A stretch of 55,436 nucleotides of DNA. Origin: Spirogloea muscicola (lineage: Eukaryota; Streptophyta; Zygnematophyceae; Spirogloeales; Spirogloeaceae). The stretch spans positions 1,554,242 to 1,609,677 of the forward strand of contig WELB01000004.1 of NCBI GenBank assembly GCA_009602725.1. Reading direction: 5' to 3'. The position numbers and the translations under genes were made by a program. Positions 21,971 to 30,545 of this stretch are shown here, piece after piece (position 1 is the stretch's first letter; each line of letters starts with the position of its first letter). The notes under the pieces are model-generated. The model made no database searches. It was not told the origin of the DNA and saw only the letters and a list, made by a program, of their open reading frames with translations.

Positions 21971-22119
21971 TTCGCTCGGCACACCTGGGGTGTTGGGCCC
22001 AAGTGGCGTCCACGGTGTCAACGCACTTCATCAGGGGGGGTCAGCCAGTACTGGCACCAGTCTCGGCGGGCGGGTCAGCCAGGGGAGGTGCCCGGGCTTC
22101 AACGCTGCCGGCTCGAAGA

Positions 22120-22345
22120 AAGAAAAAGAATGAACACAGTTCAAGAAGGGGGCTAAGCGAAGCACTTAGGTGAAGCACTAAGAACGACAAGCACACAAGA
22201 AGAAACAAAGCAGCTACTAACCACTCAGGAACCCCTGCTAAGCAGTCGCAGGTCAGAGAGACTATGCTCCTGGAAGTATGTCCCCTGGCCAGAGCCAGAG
22301 GCAGCAGCGAGGGCTCGGCCGGCACGCAGGTGCAGCGCAGAAAGA
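22120..22345 (-). mobile_element. short 5'-truncated retroelement copy with tail
   Basis: On the minus strand the coding remnant starts abruptly at about 22345 with LHLRAGRALAAASGSGQGTY and ends SLSDLRLLSRG before the tail. It abuts the hairpin tail at 22345-22400 with almost no spacer. Confidence 0.7.
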
Positions 22346-22500
22346 GCTCGCCCATTGAGGATAGGGGCTGGAACAGCCAGCCCAAAAATGATTGAGCAGA
22401 GTACAAGAAGCCCAAGAAGAAGAAAGGGCTCGCCCATTGAGGATATGGGCTGGAACAGCCAGCCCAAGAAAAAGAATGAACACAGTTCAAGAAGGGGGCT
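22345..22500 (-). repeat. two consecutive retroelement tails
   Basis: Two minus-strand hairpin tails (GGGCTGG-CTGTT-CCAGCCC, then the CTCAATGGGCGAGC type) lie about 90 bases apart, near 22365-22385 and 22450-22470. In the element's direction the order is: tail of copy 22569-22946, a second tail, then the truncated copy at 22120-22345. Confidence 0.75.
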
Positions 22501-22568
22501 AAGCGGAGCACTTAGGTGAAGCACTAAGAAAGAAGCACACAAGAAGAAACAAAGCAGCTACTAACTAC

Positions 22569-22946
22569 TCAGTAACCCCTGCTAAGCAGTCGCAGGTCAG
22601 AGAGGCTATGTTGCTGGAAGGACGTCCCCTGGCCAGAGCCAGAGGCAGCAGCGAGGGTTCGGCAGGCACGCAGGTGCAGCGCACGGGCCATTGACCTCTG
22701 CAGCGAGACGGCCAGGCGCATGCGATACACCTGGGCGAGCGACCCGGCTGCAGGAAAGTCCACCGGCTTCCCATGGAAGCGGCGAGCGACGGCGTGACGG
22801 GCAAGCTGGTGGAGCAGTTCGAGCCACCGAGCACCCAACGCCCCGTGTGTGTCGATAGCCAGCGGGAAGAACTCGTCGGCCGGCGGATGGTCAGCGTACT
22901 TCAGTTCTTTTGCCCGAGCGGCGCAGGCGACCGCGTACCCAGCCTA
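22569..22946 (-). mobile_element. retroelement C-terminal endonuclease-like fragment
   Basis: The minus-strand frame begins near GYAVACAARAKELKYADH and continues through LAIDTHGALGARWLELLHQL, AAGSLAQVYRMRLAVSLQRS and the end LSDLRLLSRGY with stop at 22569. It is nearly identical to the equivalent part of 2632-3384, pointing to recent common origin. The 5' breakpoint is at about 22946. Confidence 0.75.
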
Positions 22947-23188
22947 GCTCGCTCGCTCAGGTCTTTTCATCACTCAGGCCAGGGGCTATATCGGGCTTCA
23001 GAAAGCGCGGCCAGATTAACTGGTGGCTGGGAAAGGCCAGCCCAATGGACAAGGTCGGAAGGAGCCGGAGCGCGAAGGACTAGGACTGAGACATTAGCCA
23101 GACATGCACACCGCGCGCCTTCCCCCCTTAGCCAGACGACGCTCAGTAACCTCTAGTCAGGAGACGCAAGTCTGAGTAGTGGGCTTCC

Positions 23189-23373
23189 AACGCTGCTGGT
23201 TCGCTTGCCCAAGTCTTCCGCCTGCGCCTGGCGGTATCGTTTCAGCGTTTCCTTGCCCACGCCGTCCACACGCGCGCAGGCCGTGCTCTGGCCGCCGCCC
23301 CTGGGTCTCGGCGGAGTGCCTCTTTCCCTGCAGCGAGCTACTCAGACCTGATGGTGCTCACTCGCGGGTTCTG
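23189..23373 (+). mobile_element. retroelement coding end
   Basis: The plus-strand frame FNAAGSLAQVFRLRLAVSFQ, HAVHTRAGRALAAAPG, ASYSDLMVLTRGF and stop at 23371-23373. The final Tyr is Phe here. The 5' half of the domain is absent. Confidence 0.7.
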
Positions 23374-23449
23374 AGCTTCCCTCTGCATCGTCTAGTATTA
23401 TTGTCGTGTTTTGTAGAGTAGTCCTTTCTCGGCACTTCTATCTTTAGCT

Positions 23450-23530
23450 TTGGGCATTGTCAATTCTTTTTGGGCTGGCTTGGCCAGCCCCTCTTCGCTA
23501 AGGGCGCGCCATTCTTTTCTGACGTCCGCA
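23450..23530 (+). repeat. retroelement 3' tail
   Basis: TTGTCAATTC, a T-run and GGGCTGG-CTTGG-CCAGCCC (a perfect 7-bp stem), then CTCTTCGCTAAGGGCGCGCC. This follows the coding end at 23189-23373. Confidence 0.75.
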
Positions 23531-23639
23531 GAGACCCTCCTCCGCTCCTTCCCATCACTCGGTCAATGTCACACACGGTGCACCTGCGTGCCGGTCGCCC
23601 CTTTGGCTGCAGCCGCTGGCTATAGACAGGAAATGGAGT

Positions 23640-23960
23640 GTGTATTACGTGATGGCAGTAGACAGGTATACCGCATGCGACTGTCCATTTCCCTTCAGCG
23701 GTCCTTGGCCCACGCCTTGCACCTGCGTGCTGGCCGTGCTCTCGCTGCAGCCTCTGACTTTCGTCAGGGAGATTGTATTGTGGCAGCTAGTCTTTCGGAT
23801 CACTCACTCGTAGTTATTGAGTGCTTCATCCTCCCCCAGTTCCTGAGATATTGCTTTTGGTCCCTGTGTACTCTGGCCCCTTTGGACCTTGTCAATTCTT
23901 TTTGGGCTGGCTTACCACAGCCCTTGCCCCCATTGAAAGAGCCACTTCTCTTCTCCACAG
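23640..23960 (+). mobile_element. retroelement coding end plus tail
   Basis: RQVYRMRLSISLQRSLAHAL, HLRAGRALAAAS and then a shifted end (LSD then TRSY-like in another frame), indicating a small indel before the stop. The tail at about 23885-23950 carries GGGCTG-GCTTACCA-CAGCCC and the CCCCCATTG end, and runs straight into the next copy. Confidence 0.7.
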
Positions 23961-24180
23961 ACAGGGAACCCGTTACCCGGAGACAAGTTTCTCTGACCTG
24001 CGGCTGCTCAACAGGGGATGTTAAGTATTCAATGGCCACTTGAGTCGCTGAGTGCTCTATTGTTTGTCTGGCCCTTTTCTTCATTCATTTCCTGGGCTGG
24101 CAATCACAGCCATCGCCTCTACTGGATGAGTCTGTCTCTTTCGACTTGCGGCTGCTACAAGGTTACTAAGTGACCATCCT
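23961..24180 (+). mobile_element. two head-to-tail retroelement stubs
   Basis: Directly after the preceding tail comes only the last part of the coding end (YPETSFSDLRLLNRGC, stop near 24022). A tail follows (GGGCTG-GCAATCA-CAGCC near 24093), then an even shorter end (FDLRLLQGY, stop near 24167). Confidence 0.65.
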
Positions 24181-24227
24181 TCGTGTTATCTGCTTAGTTG
24201 TGTGATTCAGCACTTTTCCGGCCTCTT

Positions 24228-24447
24228 CGGACCTTGTCCATTCTTTTCGGGCTGGCTTTACACAGCCCTCCCTACCCTTTGGATGAGCTTCTTCTCCTTT
24301 GGCAAGGCCTCGCTCGGATTCAATGCCGTCGGGTCGCTTGCTCAAGTTGCAGAAATTACTGAGCAGGCACCCTTAGTGGTCTCTACATTTTCCCGCTACC
24401 AGGAGACCAGTTTCTCCGACCTGCGGCTGCTCAACAGGGGTTATTAA
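24228..24447 (+). mobile_element. retroelement tail followed by an internally deleted coding end
   Basis: The tail (GGACCTTGTCCATTC, GGGCTG-GCTTTACA-CAGCCC) runs into FNAVGSLAQV, then unrelated residues, then RYQETSFSDLRLLNRGY with stop at 24447. The middle of the usual block is missing. Confidence 0.65.
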
Positions 24448-24499
24448 ATGTTCTGTAGTTACTTGAATCCCTGTGTGCTTTAGCGCTCTCCCTGGCCCC

Positions 24500-24610
24500 T
24501 TCAAACTTTGCTTCAGGCGATCGTTGTGAGAGGCCAGCCCAAACGGAAGGGACAAGGTCTGAAAGAAGAAGAAGCTCTTCTCAAGGGGGCGAGGGTTGTG
24601 AAAAGCCCAC
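24500..24610 (-). repeat. degenerate minus-strand retroelement tail
   Basis: A minus-strand GACCTTGTCC tail start with a partly decayed stem (GGGCTTTTCACAACCC) lies in opposite orientation to the array before it. Confidence 0.45.
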
Positions 24611-25517
24611 AGAAGAGGTCCGAAGACGACCGGAAAACGTCTTAAAGGGCCGTAAGGAGCAGAGTAAGCAACTCTGTGGAAGAGCTCCTTGTTTTGATGT
24701 GAAGCTGCAGACACACACCCAGAGGCACGTCCTCCAGATGCGCAAGTGCTTGTCACACAAGTATCCGGCCAGTGATAGGATGTCAACAAGGGCCAAAGAA
24801 TAGGTAGACAAGCCACTTCAACGCAACGCACCATTGATGACACTGTAGGATGGGCCAGCATGGAAGAACACATGAACTTTATGGCGATTAAAGAAGCGAG
24901 TCTTATGGCAATGCTTGAAAAGGTCTCTTCAGGGGTGCGCAGTGGTTGGGGAGGCTGGCCAGAATGATTTCAATGAGCTGCACGTAGAGTGCAGCGGCAA
25001 GCACAAGGGAGGTCAATAATCAGTACCATCATATGATCACATGACCATGAGCAATGACACTCTCGTGGCATCTTTGCCAAATGAGTGGGCAATTTTCTGT
25101 GTGTTTACAAACACGTGCTCCTGCCGAATTCCTAAGTAGCTGCTCGCAATACTTTCTCAGAAGGCCACCTCTGAGCTGCGTGCATGCTTTGATAGCCAGC
25201 CGACGACAACAAGCTGGCACCCTACTGCGCACTGGAGCTATGACTTAAGTCATTGCTCCACGCATTTGCCAGATAGGCATCTTGCCCGCAGCATCATTGC
25301 TCTTGACAATGGCAAGCATGAACAAGTCCAATTCTTGTCTTCTCATGCCGTGCTTCACCCACCAGGTGCTGAGAATAAATTGTTACCTGTTAAGCATATT
25401 ACACCTACTACACAAGATGGGTGATGATGTAATCAATCCATGCAGCCCTTATGCAACAGCCAATATGAGCACCAATCTCACCAAGCTTGTTGCAAGACTG
25501 CACATCTGTTAAGTACG
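24611..25517. other. intergenic, no gene recognised
   Basis: The short frames here form no recognisable family or consistent exon chain. No structural RNA was recognised. Confidence 0.45.
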
Positions 25518-27571
25518 TCACGAACAATGACCACGAGGGACACTGTGGAGTGCCTTCACTAAGTTAAGAAAAAAGAAGGGCCCTTGACTGACGTCAAAAG
25601 TTGCACCATCCTCGTCCTCCATCCACTGTGGCAATTTCACGATCTTCTCCTTCAAGCTACCCAGCACTAGTACTCGCACTGTCACCTCCTCGCAGTCCTC
25701 GTCTCCAGACATGCCTACAGCGCTTAGAGTGTCCTCTGTACCTTCTGCACCGCCGCTAACAGCTTGCCCCCTCACAAGCTCTATTGAACATCCTGGAGAA
25801 GGAAAGTGGCCATGTCAGATTTTGTGGCGATTATGGATGCAAGTTAAGCAGATATAGGCAGGTTCAAAAGGCACATTGTTCCATGGAGTGCCACTGAATG
25901 CAGTACCTGTCTCCTCATGCGTGAGGATGCTCTTGCCACCTTCTGCAGTGTGCACTTTGACGCCAAGCAATGCCTCCAGGAGGCTCTTCCAGTGAAAGTC
26001 GTCAATGTTGTCCCTGCCACCAGCAGCACTCTCTGCAGCAGCATCCACATGGTGCGCAATGCTGTGATGCAATACAAGGGCTCCTTCTGAGGCTTTGTTT
26101 TCAAGCTGAATAGCATGCTGCTCAAGCTCAAAGTAGGCGTCCTGCAGCTGCAAATTTTCCTTCTTCAGCTGCTTCGCCCTGCAGAGAGGCAAAATGCGAA
26201 ATCATGAGAATGCTAGTTATATCAAAGTACTCTCATAAAACATTTCTCATGCACGTCCACTATATGGACGTGGAAGAGGTGGATGGGGTCATGTGGAGGA
26301 ATTACTCGAGCTCAAAGCCTTCAATGCGGGACTCCTCAATCCTCTTCAGGAGGTTCTCCATTTCCTCCTTCCGGTGTTGTACCAGTCTCTCACCAGCTAG
26401 AGGTAGTGCGGCAAAAAGCAGGGAGCAGCCACCATGGCGTGGTTTAGCAGAACATTGCGAGATGGTCACAAGGCTGCCAATAATTGCACACGAGTGTGTA
26501 GAACCCCGCACACCTGCCTCACATGCCATTACAGGAATGACTATGGCTTACATACCTTTGCTCTTCTCGTCAAAGAGCACCTTCTGTTGCTCAAACAGGT
26601 CCTCTGCTTCTGAGCACTTCAGAGCCTGCCGCAGCAAGTGGGAGGTGAGGCTGCAGGCTCCTCCGTCGCGGCTTGCCAGACAGCAGGTGAGCAACGATCC
26701 GTGCCTGGCTTGCCCTTAGCAGGCCATCAATGCACCCTCTTAATCCCAAAGGACAGGCAGTAAGCTGACGTACCTTCAGGTCCCTATACTTGCGCAGGAG
26801 CTTGTCATAAGCCGCCTGCAGCTTATGCATCAGTGGCGCGGCGCCATTGTCCATGGGCTTGGCTGGCCCACTCTGCTTGGTCTCCTCAGGTAAACCAACC
26901 CCGCCAGCATCAGCCACCCTGGGCTTCCCCGCCACAGCTTGCCGTTTCTCCTTTGCCCTGCGGGGCTGCTCGGCCTCAGGCGCAGCAGGCTTTGCTGGCT
27001 CAGCTTGCCGCTTCTCTGTCGCCAAGCTGACCGCGCCGCCCCCAGCGGCCGTCGCTACCTCGACCTGTGGGCTTTTCGCCAGGCTGGGTTCGCAGGCTTC
27101 GAGGGCTGCGGGCTTCGTTGCCGCCGCCTTGCGCTTCCTCTTGGACAAGCTGACTTGCGCAGCGCCATTGCCACTCGACTCTGTCACCTGCTCGGTCTTC
27201 CGCGAAGCCGAGCGAGTCTTGGCAGCCGCTGGAGCCTTGACGATCACCGCTTTGGAAACCCCAGTGGCTTCAGCAGCCCGCTGCCGCTTCCTCAGGCTCT
27301 GGAGGGCCATGGCGGCCGCGGCGTCGACAGCTGCCGGCTCATCAGGGCCATGGCGGCCTCGAGCCTTCTGCGTTGGCCTCCTGGGGGCCTCGGCTGGCTG
27401 CGCCGCCGCCGGCTCTGGGTCCCTCGCCCGGCCCTGCCGCTGCTTCTCGCTGTAGTCCACGCGTCCGGGCCGCCTGCGCAGCGCGCGGTCGCCGTCCCCC
27501 TCCACGGCCGCCTCTGCCGCAGCGCGCCGCAGCTGGCTCTCCCGCAGCCTCCTGGCCTCCGTCAGCCCCAT
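25518..27571 (-). CDS. TITAN9-like coiled-coil protein (DUF7806-type)
   Basis: Minus-strand gene of at least five exons. Exon 1 (27571 to about 26775) gives MGLTEARRLRESQLRR, then about 240 residues rich in Ala, Lys, Pro and Arg, ending LMHKLQAAYDKLLRKYRDLK. Later exons: LLRQALKCSEAEDLFEQQKV (about 26560-26640), LVQHRKEEMENLLKRIEESR (about 26310-26390), QLKKENLQLQDAYFELEQHA through DDFHWKSLLEALLGVKVHTA (about 25900-26170), and VRVLVLGSLKEKIVKLPQWM with GPFFFLNLVKAL (25518-25775). The first and last blocks resemble plant TITAN9: a Y-x-K-L-x-x-K-Y-x-x-L-K start, and V-L-x-L-G-(S/T) ... P-x-W-M ... P-(I/F)-F-F at the end. TITAN9 is needed for normal endosperm and embryo nuclear division. The long basic N-terminal extension is unusual. 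Assignment is by motif memory and moderate. Confidence 0.55.
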
Positions 27572-27599
27572 CCGCCACAGCCGCCGCCGCCTCCGCCGA

Positions 27600-27660
27600 N
27601 CGCATCATTCCTGACGCCGCGCCGCCGTCGCCGCCGCCGCCGCCGCCGCCGCCGCGCGCG
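27600..27660. repeat. CGC triplet run beside a single N
   Basis: A (GCC)n run near 27625-27655 lies just upstream of the TITAN9-like start, with one N at 27600. The N is 29 bases before the presumed ATG and could hide sequence that changes the start. Confidence 0.55.
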
Positions 27661-27829
27661 GCGCGCCTCCCGCCAGAACCAGAGCACGGAGCGGCGGGGC
27701 TGGGGGAATTTTGAAACTGGCCGACGGTCCGCGCGCCCCCCGCCAAACGGGACGCGGTTCCGACGGGACGACGATGCAACGGCGCGCGGCTCTGCCCGAT
27801 CCATCCTACCCAAGCTCTGAGACGGCGCT

Positions 27830-28000
27830 TTTGGCCCCTTCGGACCTTGTCGTCTTTTCGGGCTGGCTGTTTGGGAGAGCCACTTCCGGTAGGGCCTGAG
27901 TGGCCAAGTGCACAGGCAAGGCACACTGATAGATGACCCCTCGCCTCCTTTTCTTTTCGGGCTGCCTCTCCCACCTGCGCCTGCTTAGCAGGGGTTACTG
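27830..28000 (+). mobile_element. retroelement tail and coding stub
   Basis: GGACCTTGTC and TCGGGCTGGCTG (stem decayed) are followed near 27960-28000 by TCGGGCTGCC and a coding end LRLLSRGY with stop near 28000. Confidence 0.5.
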
Positions 28001-28094
28001 AGTGGTTAGTACCTGCTTTGTTTTTTCTTGTGTGCTTGTCATTTCTGCTGCTTCGCCCTTAGGGCTTCGCCTGGCTTCCCCCCCCCTCTTCTTG

Positions 28095-28295
28095 TACTCT
28101 GTTCATTCTTTTTTGGGCTGGCTGTTCCAGCCCATATTCTCAATGGGCGAGCCCTTCTTCTTTCTTTGCCAGCCACTCTTCTCTATGGGCGAGCACTTCT
28201 CTTTACTGGCCCCCGTTTTCTATGGGCGAGCACTTGCTCTTCTTTCTGCCAGCCCCTCTTCTCAGGGGCGCACTTTCTTCCCCGGGATGGCCTCT
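28095..28295 (+). repeat. tandem array of retroelement tails only
   Basis: One complete tail (GGGCTGG-CTGTT-CCAGCCC, near 28116) is followed by three further partial tails. Each starts in the 3' half of the stem (CCAGCCAC, CTGGCCCC, CCAGCCCC) and ends in a (C)TATGGGCGAGCACTT or CAGGGGCGCACTT motif. The unit is about 45-50 bases. No coding sequence is present. Confidence 0.7.
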
Positions 28296-28379
28296 GCGCC
28301 GCGGCGGGAAGAGCCTTGGTCAGGGAACAGGGTCAGTATGGGAAGGGCAGCCCCCCGCTAAGGAGAGGCTCAAGCAGAC

Positions 28380-28620
28380 GAGAGAAACAGCTCTTCCAAT
28401 GTAAGGTAATCGCTGTGAGAGCTGTGAGCTGTGAGCTGTGAGGCCGACCCAAAGGTAATGTGCAAGGTCTGAAAGGGCCGAAAAGCGCAGACGTGACCTC
28501 CGCCGATGCGCCAACCGTTCTCTCTCCTGGTAAGAGGTCGGAAACAGCTCTTCAATGTGTAAGGTAATGGCTGTAAGAGGCCAGCCCCAAAGAATGTGCA
28601 AGGTCAAAAAGAGTACTAAT
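28380..28620 (-). repeat. minus-strand tails, AAGGTAATGGCTGTGAGAGG subfamily
   Basis: Two related units (near 28395-28475 and 28550-28605) share AATGTAAGGTAAT(C/G)GCTGT, a gap, GGCC(G/A)(A/G)CCC and AATGTGCAAGGTC. The same subfamily occurs at about 53655-53712. Confidence 0.55.
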
Positions 28621-28659
28621 AGTACGTAGTGTATCCCCTTCGAAGCTTGTCATTGGTTT

Positions 28660-28750
28660 CGGGCTAGCTTTTCACAGAAGAAAGTGGCTTTCTCTAAGGG
28701 GGCGAGGGCTGTGAAAAGACAGCCCGAAAGTCGATTACATGGTCCGAAAG
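28660..28750. repeat. facing plus and minus retroelement tails
   Basis: A decayed plus-strand tail (GGGCTAGCTTTTCACAG, about 28662) is followed by a minus-strand tail whose stem is intact (GGGCTG-TCTTTTCA-CAGCCC, about 28703-28725). The two are in opposite orientation. Confidence 0.5.
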
Positions 28751-28794
28751 AGCCGATAAGTGCCGAAACACAGCATATGCAATGAATCACTTAG

Positions 28795-29100
28795 TAACCT
28801 CTAGTTAGCAGCCGCAAGTCAGAAGGACTAGCCGCCGGAGAGCAATGAGATCTTCCAAGGCAGTCCCCTTGACGAAAGGTAGAGGCTGCAGCAAGAGCAC
28901 GGCCAGGACATGAATAAAGGCTTGGGCCATGGACCGCTCGAGGGTAATGGACAAGCGCATGCGGATCACCAGCGCCAGCGTGCCAGCGGCATCGAATTCG
29001 GCCTGCTCGCCCCGCCTGCGGAAGAAAGACGCTTCCAGGAGAGGGCGGTGGCTGGGAGAGGCCAGCCCAGAAAAGAGAATGAACAAAGTTCGATGGAGCC
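28795..29100 (-). mobile_element. frameshifted retroelement coding end
   Basis: The minus strand reads AEFDAAGTLALVIRMRLSIT and LERSMAQAF, then leaves frame so the end (equivalent of SDLRLLTRG) is shifted. A tail of an upstream unit precedes it near 29060-29090 (GGCTGGCCTC, TTCATTC). Confidence 0.6.
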
Positions 29101-29134
29101 AGGGAAGCGCTGAAGGCGGTTAGCTCAAGCAGCT

Positions 29135-29315
29135 ACGGAAACACTCAGTAACCCTTTCTAAGCAGCCGCAGATCAGCACGGCGTGCAAGCCGGCTCAGCA
29201 ATGTCTTTACTTATGGAGGGCTGAGTGGCCGAAAGCAAGCACATTGACTGATGTGTATCACCTGCTGCTTAGCTGACCCGCTCAGTAACCACGAGTCAGC
29301 ACGTAGAGGTCGCTG
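29135..29315 (-). mobile_element. two very short retroelement coding stubs
   Basis: The minus strand holds ADLRLLRKGY near 29150-29180 and CDLYVLTRGY near 29280-29310, each preserving only the last ten or so codons. Stubs of this size fit extreme 5' truncation. Confidence 0.5.
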
Positions 29316-29649
29316 ACTGATGCCTGAATACCGGAAAGCAATAGACAAGCCCTTGTGCCACCAGCTAAGGCTTGACCAGCTTTCTGGTGCAAAGCATGAG
29401 CCTGAGCTCGCTGCTAACAGGCTGACATACGACGTTGCAATAACGACAAATAGGCTGCCGGCATGTCCTTGTGGGCTGGAAGCATATCCTCACGTCGTGC
29501 ATATCCTAGACCTGCGATGTTCTCAAGCGAAGAAAACAGCTCTTCCAAATTGACAGCAACGGCTGTGAGAGTAAGTTATACCTCAAGTAAGGTATGAAAA
29601 CGAGGACCCATGTATCCAAAGGTGTCAATTGCAGCTGGTAGGAGGTAAT

Positions 29650-29715
29650 GAGGAAAGAGCTCGCCCATTGAGGATAGGGGCGGGAACAGCCAGCCCAAAA
29701 AAAAGAATGAGCAGA
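29650..29715 (-). repeat. solo retroelement tail
   Basis: Minus-strand TTCATTC, a T-run, GGGCTGG-CTGTT-CCCGCCC (one stem mismatch) and CTATCCTCAATGGGCGAGC. Confidence 0.65.
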
Positions 29716-29784
29716 GGTAATGGCTCTGCTGGTAGTCAGAGAAGTGCTGCAGCTTTCTCTGCTCTGCACTCAGCCCCTCTGAAC

Positions 29785-29855
29785 CTTTGTGAATTCTTTT
29801 TGGGCTGGCTTTTCGCAGCCCTTGCCCCCATTGGGAGTGCCACTTCTTCTTCTGC
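29785..29855 (+). repeat. solo retroelement tail
   Basis: GAACCTTTGTGAATTC, a T-run, GGGCTG-GCTTTTCG-CAGCCC and TTGCCCCCATTGGGAGTGCC, then ACTTCTTCT. This is the clearest example of the CCCCCATTGGGAG subfamily. Confidence 0.75.
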
Positions 29856-29989
29856 ACTCACCACTGCGTGGCCAGCAATGTGGTTCGATGCTGGACTCTT
29901 CTGCGCCTCCGTCACAACCACTTCGACCAAGGCTCGTGGATTATCGCAAGGTTGTACACACAATGTCTAGGGTGCGAGGCGATGGCTGT

Positions 29990-30045
29990 TCAAAAGGGGC
30001 GGCGGCTGTGAATGGCCAGCCGAGAAAGAATGGACAAGGTCCTTA
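29990..30045 (-). repeat. solo retroelement tail with compensatory stem change
   Basis: On the minus strand the stem reads CGGCTG-GCCATTCA-CAGCCG instead of GGGCTG...CAGCCC. The outer base and its partner have both changed, so pairing is kept. Confidence 0.6.
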
Positions 30046-30249
30046 GAAGTGGCACTTCCGAAGGCAGCGGGTAGCCGACTATGTAACGGTCGATGAACCT
30101 ACTTACCGAGAGGACCGGGCGCCTGTTTGGCTCTGGACCTTCTTGCAAGTTGAATAACAAAGCCATGAATATCAACCTCGTCCATTTCTTTTTTGGCCTC
30201 TCACGGACACTGCCGAGTTCGTTACTTTTCCGAAGGCAGGTCAGGCGGG

Positions 30250-30430
30250 TCTGGCTGCAACACCAAAGCCGCCGCAGCCGCTGCCGCCGCCGCCGCCGCC
30301 GCCGCCGCCGATGCTGCCGCCTTTGCCGCGGTTGCGCTCCAGCTCGCCCGCCGAGATGCGCCAGAGCCGGGGGCCCTCCTCGAGGCGGGCCTGACGGCGC
30401 CTCGCCGCCGCCGAGGCCGTGGCTTTCCAG
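30250..30430. repeat. GCC/CCG triplet-rich island upstream of CAND1
   Basis: A (GCC)n run at about 30275-30310 lies within a GC-rich stretch before the CAND1 start. It resembles the triplet islands at the MATE, TITAN9-like and PRMT4 gene starts. Frames here encode poly-Ala, poly-Arg or poly-Gly and are not supported as protein. Confidence 0.5.
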
Positions 30431-30545
30431 CTGGTCCCTTGTAGCAGCACACCTATGGCGGACTGCGACCGCCACGACGATTTGTATGACCGCTGACAAA
30501 GCCGGAGAAGAGTCTGTGGAGCTGCTGCAGATCAAGGCGGCCAAC

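Noticed and set aside
23180-24450. Repeated short units as a CRISPR array
   Set aside because: Units vary in length, carry coding sequence and degenerate independently; there are no fixed-length spacers.
24373-24873. Minus-strand 166-codon frame
   Set aside because: Its first part is the complement of a retroelement coding end; the rest has no recognisable family and no exon partners.
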